Part shown: positions 1-6,457 of the stretch, piece after piece | Layout of the letters: each line of letters opens with the position of its first letter | How positions within the stretch are numbered: the stretch's first letter is position 1 | Assembly (NCBI GenBank): GCA_018824405.1 | Contig: JAHJGO010000025.1 | Location: 1 to 64,000 of the forward strand | From: Gammaproteobacteria bacterium | GTDB taxonomy: Bacteria > Pseudomonadota > Gammaproteobacteria > Burkholderiales > Sulfuricellaceae | DNA: 64,000 nt | Direction: 5' to 3' | Position numbers and translations under genes: made by a program | The notes under the pieces: model-generated | What the model saw: only the letters and a program-made list of their open reading frames with translations | The model's database searches: none | Told to the model about the DNA's origin: nothing

Positions 1-207
1 ACCAGCTTTGCGCAACGTTTTTTCATCTGTGTAGTAGACGGAGCGAATGACTTCGCGGAACTGCTCCCACGAAAGCGACGGCTCCAGTAGACCATCTGCT
101 TCTCCCCATCCGATGATTATTTGATTTTCGGACAGAGCTTCGGAAACTCTGTCGATACCGCTGGGTGAAATACGTAGCACGAATGCTTGTTGGTTCATCT
201 CTACCAT
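1..207 (-). CDS. Cassette-borne hypothetical protein, N-terminal part (cut by the window edge)
   Basis: An open frame of 69 codons starts at ATG 207 and runs off the left edge, so only the N-terminus is visible. It begins MVEMNQQAFVLRISPSGIDR and continues with a GWGEADGLL stretch. A second in-frame ATG at 198 (MNQQAF) is an equally possible start. The pattern recalls the small N-terminal domain seen in some predicted Mrr-like restriction endonucleases; this is recalled similarity and not proven. The start lies four bases after the R' end of the attC site at 212-274, as expected for a gene in an integron cassette. The C-terminal domain, which would decide the function, is outside the window. 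Confidence 0.55.
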   Translation of the reverse strand, partial: MVEMNQQAFVLRISPSGIDRVSEALSENQIIIGWGEADGLLEPSLSWEQFREVIRSVYYTDEKTLRKAG

Positions 208-211
208 AGTG

Positions 212-274
212 AGCTAACGTAAAGTTGAGGGGCGCCGCGCTTTTGCGGCGTCCCGCTCGAACGCCGGGTTAGAC
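212..274 (-). mobile_element. attC: attC recombination site of an integron cassette
   Basis: Read on the minus strand, R'' is GTCTAAC (274-268), followed by a 5-base spacer, L'' GTTCGAG (262-256), a GC-rich stem around an AAAA loop (near 241-244), L' CTCAAC (229-224), a 5-base TTTAC spacer and R' GTTAGCT (218-212). L'' pairs with L' except for one unpaired base at 259, which is a G on the bottom (here plus) strand, as in folded attC sites. The stop codon TAA of the upstream gene lies inside R'', a common cassette arrangement. The length of 63 bases is within the usual attC range. R' departs from GTTRRRY at one position. Confidence 0.88.
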
Positions 275-628
275 ATATGCCTGCACTAAAAAAAAGCCCA
301 CGAGCGGCACTAAAGCAAAAAGCACTACTACACCGAGACACCCTGATTTAGAACTGCCGCGAGAGGAAAACTGCTCACGCTCTAGTGGTGGGCGAGACTG
401 AAGCCACTTAGCATGGCACTCTTTGCAAAAGAATTTTGTTTTGTTATTTCTCCAAGCTTCAATGGTGCGCTCAGTGTGTGGGGAAAATGTTCCACACCGT
501 GAACACTTGAATTGTTTTTCTTTGGGCTGGGACTTTGGCAAAAGCTTACCCACAAAGGTCAACAAAACGATGCCCGCGATACCAATGCCGATAATGATTT
601 CCGGTGACATTTAATTCCTTTTGTCTAA
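218..628 (-). mobile_element. Integron gene cassette (one gene plus attC)
   Basis: The interval between the two predicted G/TT cleavage points (629/628 in the upstream GTTAGAC and 218/217 in the attC R' box) defines a 411 bp unit. It holds a single gene (269-610) with a 13-base leader after the upstream core site and then its own attC. Gene and attC share the orientation expected for a cassette read from an upstream site on the right. No integron integrase gene is visible, so this is either the end of an array whose integrase lies elsewhere or an integrase-less cassette cluster. Confidence 0.8.
269..610 (-). CDS. Small membrane-anchored zinc-ribbon protein in an integron cassette
   Basis: This 113-residue protein has a hydrophobic N-terminal segment (about 4-21), a cytoplasmic-looking central region with a four-cysteine zinc-ribbon pattern (CSRCG at 36-40 and FCKECH at 61-66), and a second hydrophobic segment near the C-terminus (about 92-110). 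The two membrane helices would place the zinc ribbon on one face of the membrane. The start ATG at 610 follows an AAGGAATTAA leader directly after the upstream GTTAGAC core site, and the TAA stop is embedded in the attC R'' box. I do not recognise a family with known function. Cassette proteins are often lineage-specific, so the role is open. Confidence 0.8.
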   Translation of the reverse strand: MSPEIIIGIGIAGIVLLTFVGKLLPKSQPKEKQFKCSRCGTFSPHTERTIEAWRNNKTKFFCKECHAKWLQSRPPLEREQFSSRGSSKSGCLGVVVLFALVPLVGFFLVQAYV

Positions 629-640
629 CCGTAAAGTAGA
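623..640 (-). mobile_element. attC/attI half-site bounding the cassette
   Basis: On the minus strand the sequence ends TCTACTTTACGGTTAGAC. It carries a perfect GTTRRRY core (629-623) and a TTTAC spacer like that of the neighbouring attC. No matching R'' box was found on the other side, so this is either an attI-type simple site or the surviving 3' half of an attC whose cassette was deleted. Confidence 0.6.
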
Positions 641-879
641 CACCCTAAAAAGCACCGGAAAAGGCGCCTTCGAGGTGTATAAACTGGTTTCAATGTCGCA
701 ATGCCATGTATTTAATGAGGCTGGAATTATGGCGCCCCCTAATTTTCCAGATAAAAGCACCACAGAACATCCTCCCAAATTGCTAGGTCAAGTAGACAAC
801 AAATTGCATAGCATTTGCAGCGGCCAAACTTATGTCGAATCAATTAAACGCCATATCCCGTTCCACGGCAAGCGGGCTG
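641..879. other. Non-coding junction between cassette array and chromosome
   Basis: About 240 bases without a convincing gene. The only open frame (plus strand) lacks an ATG start and shows no family resemblance. A 10-base palindrome AAGGCGCCTT lies at 661-670. No integrase, attI direct repeats or second attC could be recognised. The stretch is the boundary between the cassette array and the ABC exporter operon. Confidence 0.5.
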
Positions 880-2085
880 TTATTTCTGCCGTTCCCTGAT
901 CTCTTTGTCGTCGCTGACGCTGTCCCCAGGATGGACAATGACTTTTTCGCCCACCTTCAACCCCTCCTGCACCACCGCTTCCATCGCGCCGCGGCGGGAA
1001 AGCTTCACGATTCTTTTAGCCGCCCGGTCCTCGCTGGCCACGAACACCGCCCATTGATCCCCGGCGCGGAACAGGGCGCTGACCGGTACCTTGACGGTCT
1101 TGTCGAGGCTGGCGGTGATGATGCGGGCGTCCACCTTGTAGCCGTCGCCCAGGGTTTGCCAGCGTTCGGCGGGGGAGGAGAGGTCGATGATGACGTTGAC
1201 CCGCTGTTCCTCCACGCCGAGGGCGGAGACCTTGGTGAAGGCGGCGGGCTCGACGCGGCGCACCACTCCTTCCAGCGTTTCGCTCCGACCCCAGCGCTCG
1301 AAGAGGACTTTTGCACCGGGGGAGATCTGCACGGCGTCGCTGCTGAGCACGTCCACCACCACTTCGAGTTCGGCGGGCTGGCCGATTTCCAGCAGCGGGG
1401 TGCCGACACTCACGGCGAATTCGCTTTCCTGCAGCACTTTCAGCACCTTGCCGGCAACCGGGGTGCGCACTTCCCACTGCTGGCCGCCGGCTTGCTTGCC
1501 GCTGGCTTCCTGTTGCATCCGGAAGAGGGCGGCGCGAGCGACGGCGACCTCGAATTCTGCCGCCTGTTCGCCATATTTCGCGGCTTCAAGTTCGCGCTGG
1601 TTGAGCTTGACAGTCAGTTCTGCCTGTTCCAGTGCGGCGGCGGAAACGAAGTTTCTCTGCGCCAGCTTGCGTGCGCGCTCGAGGTCGGCAGCGGATTTGT
1701 CCAGTGCGGCGCGTGCTCTGGCCACTTCTGCCGAGGCGCGCTGCTTGCTGGCCTCCGAGCTGCCGACGCGTTCGCCCAGTTCGCGCTCGGTGCGCGCATC
1801 GAGCAGGGCAGGGGCGCTGGGGACGATCACGGCGACCGTGTCGCCTTCCTTTACGCTGTCGCCTGCCTTGAGCGTGATGCGCTGCATCTTGCCGGCGAGC
1901 GGGGCGGAAACGACGTAGCGCTCGCGCACGCGGGTCTTGCCGTCTTCCTCGATGGTCTGTTCGAATGGACCCTCGCTTACCTCGGCCAGCTCCACCAGCA
2001 CGGGCTGCGGGCGGAATGACCACACCAGCACCCCGATGAACAGGGCGCCCAGCAGGATCAGGAGGATGCGTTTGGATGTTTTCAT
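880..2085 (-). CDS. HlyD/MacA-type periplasmic adaptor (membrane fusion protein)
   Basis: This 401-residue protein has one N-terminal membrane anchor (about residues 7-25) and then the order typical of efflux adaptors: a biotinyl/lipoyl-like half (VVSAPLAGKMQRITLKAG), a long Ala/Glu/Arg-rich coiled-coil hairpin (about 100-185), the second lipoyl half (VRTPVAGKVLKVL) and beta-barrel/proximal domains. Such adaptors link an inner-membrane ABC exporter to an outer-membrane TolC-like channel. It is the last gene of a three-gene leftward operon and begins 3 bases after the permease stop. No outer-membrane channel gene is nearby, so a TolC homologue elsewhere is presumably used. The substrate cannot be inferred. 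Confidence 0.88.
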   Translation of the reverse strand: MKTSKRILLILLGALFIGVLVWSFRPQPVLVELAEVSEGPFEQTIEEDGKTRVRERYVVSAPLAGKMQRITLKAGDSVKEGDTVAVIVPSAPALLDARTERELGERVGSSEASKQRASAEVARARAALDKSAADLERARKLAQRNFVSAAALEQAELTVKLNQRELEAAKYGEQAAEFEVAVARAALFRMQQEASGKQAGGQQWEVRTPVAGKVLKVLQESEFAVSVGTPLLEIGQPAELEVVVDVLSSDAVQISPGAKVLFERWGRSETLEGVVRRVEPAAFTKVSALGVEEQRVNVIIDLSSPAERWQTLGDGYKVDARIITASLDKTVKVPVSALFRAGDQWAVFVASEDRAAKRIVKLSRRGAMEAVVQEGLKVGEKVIVHPGDSVSDDKEIRERQK

Positions 2086-2088
2086 TGT

Positions 2089-4449
2089 TTATTCCCTTGT
2101 CTTTAATACCGCGACCAGGTCGAGGTGGTCAACCCGGTGGCGCACGATCAGTGCGCTTGCCACCCCGGCAATCACGATAGCCAGGGCAGCATAGGCATAG
2201 GTGGCGGAGGTGATGATGACGGGGATTTCGATGGTCTCCATCGGCATCAGCGCGACGATCAGTTGCGCCAGAAGATAGCCCAGCCACAGCCCCAGCGGAA
2301 TCGCCAGGGCGATTTCGAATGCCAGCTCGCCCAGCAGCAGGGTGGAAACTTCGTGGCGGGTGAAGCCCAGCACGCGCAGGCTGGCCAGTTCCCAGGCGCG
2401 CTCGGCGAGCGAGATGCGGGCGCTGTTGTAAACCACGCCGACGGCAATGGCGGCGGCAAATGCGGTCACGATGGCGGTGAAAAACAGCAGAAATTTGCGG
2501 TTGGTTTCGCGGAAGCTTCTCAGCATTTCATCCTTGATGGCAACCGTGGCGACCTGGGGCATCTGCTTGATGCGGGCATAGAATGCGCTGGCCTGGGACG
2601 GGTCCGGTTTCACTGCCACGGCGGAGATCGATTCTCCTTCTCCCATCAGGCGGTTCAGTGCGGCGATGTCCATGTAGGCCGAAAGTCCGAGCATGTCGTT
2701 GACCAGGGCGCTGACCACGGTTTCGCGTTTGGCGCGGGTGGCTTCCAGCGATTCCAGCATCAACCGGTCGCCGGGTTTGACGCCCAGGCGCTGGGCCAGA
2801 CGGCGCGAGAGCAGGATGCCCTCGCTCGGCAGGAACACGGGGCGCAATTGGGTATCCAGCAACTGGCGCAGATCGGCATCCGGCGGGTAGCCCGATACGG
2901 CGGTGCGGTAGGTGCGGTGCCCCGCCCGCAGGCGCACCGGCACGGAGCGCATTTCCTCGCTGCGCAGCACGCCCGGCAGGCGGGCGATTTCATACAGGGC
3001 GGTGCGGGAAACCGGCGTGGTGAAGGTGACGGTGACATCGGCCCGTTCTGCGGCATTGAACTGCACTTCCATCAGGTAATCCATGGAGTCGCCCCAGAAG
3101 GTGCCGGAAACGATGATGGCCACTGCGCTGGCGATACCGAAACTGGTCAGCAGCGTGCGCAGCGGGCGGCGTTCCAGGGTGCGGATGACCATGCGTGCCT
3201 GGGGCGAGAGCAGGTGCGCCAGCCCGAGCTTTTCCAGCAGCATGCGCCGGTAGTGGGTCGGGGCAGGCGGGCGCATGGCTTCTGCCGGGGGCATGGAAAC
3301 GACCCTGCGCACAGCGCCGTAAGCGGCGCCCATGGCGGCAGCCAGACTGATGCCCGAGGCCACCAGCATGATCCAGGGCTGGATGCGATAGATCAGGCGC
3401 GGAAAATGGAAAAAAGTGGTGTACAGGTCGGTCATCGCGTAGCCCATCCAGGCTCCCACGGCCACGCCCAGAAGGATGCCGCACAGCACGATGGCCAGCA
3501 CCAGTTTGAGGTAATGGACGGCGATGGTGATGTCGGCATAGCCCAGTGCCTTGAGCGCTGCGATCTGGTCGCGCTGCGTGGCCACCTGGCGGGTGAGCAC
3601 GACGTTGAGCAGGAACACCGCCACGCCGAGGAAAATGGTCGGGAAAATCGTGGCCATGGTTTTCTGCTGGTTGATTTCCTGGTCCAGGATACGGTGAGAA
3701 CTCTGCTCCTTGCGCCCGTGTGCGTTGAGGCTGCCGTAAGGTTCGAGCAGCCGGTCGAGCGCGTCGATCACTGCCGCCTCGCTGGCGCCGGGCGAGAGGC
3801 TCAGGGTGGCGTGGTTGAAGGCGCCTTCCATGTCGAAAGCGCTGGCCAGGCGCTCGTGCTCCATCCACAACACACCGAAGCCCCTGTCGTCAGGAAGATC
3901 GCCTCCGCGCGAGGCAAAAATGTACTCGGGCGAAAGCACGATACCGACGATTTCCAGTGTCTCGCGCTTGCCGTTCAGCAGCGCGACGACATGGTCGCCG
4001 GGCCTGAGGCCGTGCGCCTTGGCAAAGCCTTCGGAAACCAGCGCCTCATTGCGCTTGCCGTGTTCCGGAAAGCGGCCCTGACGCAGGGTCAGGTGATTGA
4101 GGCCGGGCTGGCTGCCGTTGCTCAGGCCGATCATGCGCCCGATGACGGGCTCGGCCACATTCTCGATATCGAGGGTCACATCCTGCACGACGCTGGTTTC
4201 CAGCGCCGCGACGCCCGGCAATTCGGCGATCTGCTGTTCCACCGCCCTGGGCGCGCTTTTGATGCTGGCGAAGACCTGGGCGAAGCGCGCTTCCTCGTAA
4301 TAGGACTGGCGCGACCATTGCAGCGAATCGTAGGTGGAGAGCAGGGCGATGAAGGCCCCGATGCCGGCGGCGACCACCAGGGCGATGGAGAACGCCTGGC
4401 TCTTCATGTGCCAGAGATCGCGCAGCAGCTTGCGGTCGATGGTTTTCAT
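2089..4449 (-). CDS. ABC exporter permease with two FtsX/MacB-type halves
   Basis: At 786 residues this is a double-length FtsX-family permease. It has an N-terminal helix (about 17-37) followed by a large MacB-like periplasmic domain, a three-helix FtsX bundle (about 265-385), a second anchor helix and periplasmic domain, and a C-terminal bundle (about 655-780) containing the ELASLRVLGFTRHEV coupling stretch. Fused double permeases of this sort work with a separate ATPase and an adaptor, using mechanotransmission rather than classical transport through the bilayer. The ATPase is encoded upstream and the adaptor downstream in the same operon. Lipoprotein, peptide or drug export are all possible. 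Confidence 0.88.
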   Translation of the reverse strand: MKTIDRKLLRDLWHMKSQAFSIALVVAAGIGAFIALLSTYDSLQWSRQSYYEEARFAQVFASIKSAPRAVEQQIAELPGVAALETSVVQDVTLDIENVAEPVIGRMIGLSNGSQPGLNHLTLRQGRFPEHGKRNEALVSEGFAKAHGLRPGDHVVALLNGKRETLEIVGIVLSPEYIFASRGGDLPDDRGFGVLWMEHERLASAFDMEGAFNHATLSLSPGASEAAVIDALDRLLEPYGSLNAHGRKEQSSHRILDQEINQQKTMATIFPTIFLGVAVFLLNVVLTRQVATQRDQIAALKALGYADITIAVHYLKLVLAIVLCGILLGVAVGAWMGYAMTDLYTTFFHFPRLIYRIQPWIMLVASGISLAAAMGAAYGAVRRVVSMPPAEAMRPPAPTHYRRMLLEKLGLAHLLSPQARMVIRTLERRPLRTLLTSFGIASAVAIIVSGTFWGDSMDYLMEVQFNAAERADVTVTFTTPVSRTALYEIARLPGVLRSEEMRSVPVRLRAGHRTYRTAVSGYPPDADLRQLLDTQLRPVFLPSEGILLSRRLAQRLGVKPGDRLMLESLEATRAKRETVVSALVNDMLGLSAYMDIAALNRLMGEGESISAVAVKPDPSQASAFYARIKQMPQVATVAIKDEMLRSFRETNRKFLLFFTAIVTAFAAAIAVGVVYNSARISLAERAWELASLRVLGFTRHEVSTLLLGELAFEIALAIPLGLWLGYLLAQLIVALMPMETIEIPVIITSATYAYAALAIVIAGVASALIVRHRVDHLDLVAVLKTRE

Positions 4450-4528
4450 GTCGGGTGATGGGTGATGGGTAATGGGGCATGGGTGAGGTTTTCCTCATCA
4501 CTCATTACCCATTCCCCATTACCGCTAT
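4450..4528. repeat. Imperfect GGGTGAT/GGGTAAT short repeats forming an inverted repeat
   Basis: The 79-base gap between the ATPase and permease genes holds tandem variants of a 7-8 base unit (GGTGATGG, GGTAATGG, GCATGGG) on one side and their complements (CATCACTC, CATTACCC, CATTCCCC) on the other, with a GAGGTTTTCCTC turn near 4486-4497. The RNA could fold into a long imperfect hairpin between two cistrons of one operon. Confidence 0.6.
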
Positions 4529-5245
4529 TTACCATGACAGCTCCGATGGCGAGAGCTTGTGCGGGTTCTTCTCGACCGAGGCAATGCGCCCGTCGGCCAT
4601 GCGCATGACCCGGTCGGCCATGCCGGCAATGGAGGCGTTGTGGGTGATCACCACCGCCGTGGTGCCGAGCTCCTGATTGATCCTGGCAATGACTTCGAGC
4701 ACCACCTTGCCGGTTTCGTAGTCCAGCGCCCCGGTGGGTTCGTCGCACAGCAGCACGTCCGGGCGCTTTGCAATGGCGCGGGCGATGGCGACGCGCTGCT
4801 GCTCGCCGCCGGAAAGCTGGGAAGGGAAATGGTCCAGGCGGTGCGCCAGCCCGACCCGTTCGAGGGCTTCCTCGGGGCGCATGGGCTGGGGCGCGATCTC
4901 GGTCACCAGGGCCACGTTCTCGCGCACCGTGAGGCTGGAAATGAGGTTGTAGAACTGGAATACGAAGCCGACGTGGTCGCGCCGGTATTCCGTCAGTTCG
5001 CGCTCGTTCGCGCTGGCCAGGTTGTGGTCGCGCCAGCATGCCTCGCCGCTGCTGGGGGTGTCGAGGCCGCCGAGGATATTGAGCAGGGTCGATTTGCCGC
5101 TGCCGGAGGGGCCCAGCAGCACGACGAACTCGCCTTCACGGATTTCAAGGTCGAGGGCGCGCAAGGCGGGAACTTCGACTTCACCCATGTGATAGGTCTT
5201 GGTGAGGCCGCGTGCGGTGAATACGATTTGTGGCGTTGGATGCAA
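4529..5245 (-). CDS. ABC transporter ATP-binding protein (MacB/LolD-type)
   Basis: This 238-residue nucleotide-binding subunit has Walker A GPSGSGKS at 45-52, a Q-loop region, the [14 protein letters not shown] signature, Walker [13 protein letters not shown] and the switch histidine in VVITHN. These are the hallmarks of the LolD/MacB/FtsE branch that powers FtsX-type permeases. It is the first gene of the leftward exporter operon. The start taken here is TTG at 5245, preceded by a good GGGGA ribosome site; an internal ATG at residue 20 is less likely because the N-terminal strand would be lost. Confidence 0.9.
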   Translation of the reverse strand: MHPTPQIVFTARGLTKTYHMGEVEVPALRALDLEIREGEFVVLLGPSGSGKSTLLNILGGLDTPSSGEACWRDHNLASANERELTEYRRDHVGFVFQFYNLISSLTVRENVALVTEIAPQPMRPEEALERVGLAHRLDHFPSQLSGGEQQRVAIARAIAKRPDVLLCDEPTGALDYETGKVVLEVIARINQELGTTAVVITHNASIAGMADRVMRMADGRIASVEKNPHKLSPSELSW

Positions 5246-5435
5246 AACTTTTCCCCGTTCCGGGCACTCGCACCCGACTGAGCTTGCCAGCCCAGATTAG
5301 CCCACCGGGGTGTGATTTACAACCGCATATAAAGGGTCAGCGTGAAGGCAGCTATTGATGATGGATGAATGTAAAAAATAAAAGGGAAAACGCTTATCCT
5401 GCGAGGCGTTAAGGAATGCCTGGTCAAGTATGCAA

Positions 5436-5516
5436 GGTCATTGCGAGCATAGCGAAGCAATCTTGATTTTCAATGTGTTACGAGATTGCTTCGTCACTTC
5501 GTTCCTCGCAATGACC
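5436..5516. repeat. Palindromic repeat element (REP/MITE-like), copy 1
   Basis: An 81-base inverted repeat bounded by GGTCATTGCGAG (5436-5447) and CTCGCAATGACC (5505-5516), with inner arms AGCGAAGCAATCT and AGATTGCTTCG. A related element sits at 40454-40538. It lies between the exporter operon promoter and the end of the response-regulator gene. No coding capacity was seen in 5250-5533. Confidence 0.85.
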
Positions 5517-5533
5517 GCTTGTTCAGGGGTTTC

Positions 5534-6457
5534 CTATAACTGGGTGCTTCGGGTCGTGTTACGACCGGCGTTCTTTGCCTGATAAAGCATATTGTCGGCT
5601 GCTTCGGAAAGTATATCCGCTGTCAGCGAAGGCGAAGGAATGGCTGATGCGATACCAATGCTGACGCTTACATGAGGTGCCGTTGCAGAAAAAGCATGGG
5701 GTATCTGTAGCGCCGCGACCGCAGCGTGAATGACCTCTGCCATACGCAGGGCGCCTTCCTCCGGCGTATTGATCAGGATGGCGGCAAATTCCTCGCCGCC
5801 ATAGCGTGCCAGAAGATCGCCGGGTCGTTGCACGCAGCCGTTTAGCGCCTTGGCGATGCGCGTCAGGCACTCGTCGCCCGCGCCATGGCCGTAGTTGTCG
5901 TTGAACTGCTTGAACATGTCGATATCGATCATGACAAATGAGATCGGCAGCCCGTCGCGCAGACTCCGCGCCCATTCCTGCTTGCGTGTCTGATCGAAAG
6001 CCCGGCGATTGGGAACTTCGGTCAGGGCATCCATCGACGCCAGGTTCTCCAGAATGTCGCCGTTCCGTTTCAGCTTCATGTGTACGCCGACACGGGCCTT
6101 GACCACGGGGCTGTTGAATGGCTTCGCTATATAGTCGACCGCACCTAGCGCGAAGCCCATGGCTTCGTTTTCAACTTCGCCCATTGCGGTGATGAAAATG
6201 ATTGGAATGCTCTGCGTTGCCGCCGTCGCTTTGAGCCGTCGGCAAACCTCGTAGCCATCGATGCCCGGCATCACGATGTCGAGCAGAATCAACTCGGGTT
6301 TGCCCGTCATGGCAGCTTTGAGCGCCTGCTCGCCATCGGTGGCGACCATGATCTTGTAATCTGCCTTGAGCAGGGCGTTGAGCAGGTTGATGTTGATGCG
6401 TTCGTCATCAACAATCAGGATTCGTGGCCGGTCTTCTGGTGCGGCAACATGGTTCAT
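5534..6457 (-). CDS. Response regulator with diguanylate cyclase output (REC-GGDEF)
   Basis: In this 307-residue protein the REC domain (about 12-125) has the acidic pocket D17-D18 and phospho-acceptor D60 ([10 protein letters not shown]). The GGDEF domain (about 140-300) has an intact GGEEF active site preceded by RPGD, which fits the RxxD inhibitory I-site at the usual 5-residue spacing. The protein should make cyclic-di-GMP when phosphorylated and be product-inhibited. Its start overlaps the stop of the hybrid kinase gene by 4 bases (ATGA), so the two are almost certainly cotranslated and form a phosphorelay, with the kinase Hpt domain as likely phosphodonor. Confidence 0.92.
   Translation of the reverse strand: MNHVAAPEDRPRILIVDDERININLLNALLKADYKIMVATDGEQALKAAMTGKPELILLDIVMPGIDGYEVCRRLKATAATQSIPIIFITAMGEVENEAMGFALGAVDYIAKPFNSPVVKARVGVHMKLKRNGDILENLASMDALTEVPNRRAFDQTRKQEWARSLRDGLPISFVMIDIDMFKQFNDNYGHGAGDECLTRIAKALNGCVQRPGDLLARYGGEEFAAILINTPEEGALRMAEVIHAAVAALQIPHAFSATAPHVSVSIGIASAIPSPSLTADILSEAADNMLYQAKNAGRNTTRSTQL

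Noticed and set aside
621-899. A 92-codon plus-strand frame in the gap next to the cassette array
   Set aside because: It has no ATG start, begins inside the recombination half-site, overlaps the end of the adaptor gene and shows no family pattern.
2125-4458. A 777-codon open frame on the plus strand opposite the ABC permease gene, and similar long ones opposite the adaptor gene (832-2019)
   Set aside because: High-GC coding DNA leaves long stop-free antisense frames. The antisense product is low-complexity and His/Gly/Gln rich with no domain, while the minus strand encodes clear ABC transporter proteins.
4450-4528. CRISPR array
   Set aside because: The repeat units are 7-8 bases, degenerate and adjacent, without spacers or cas genes.
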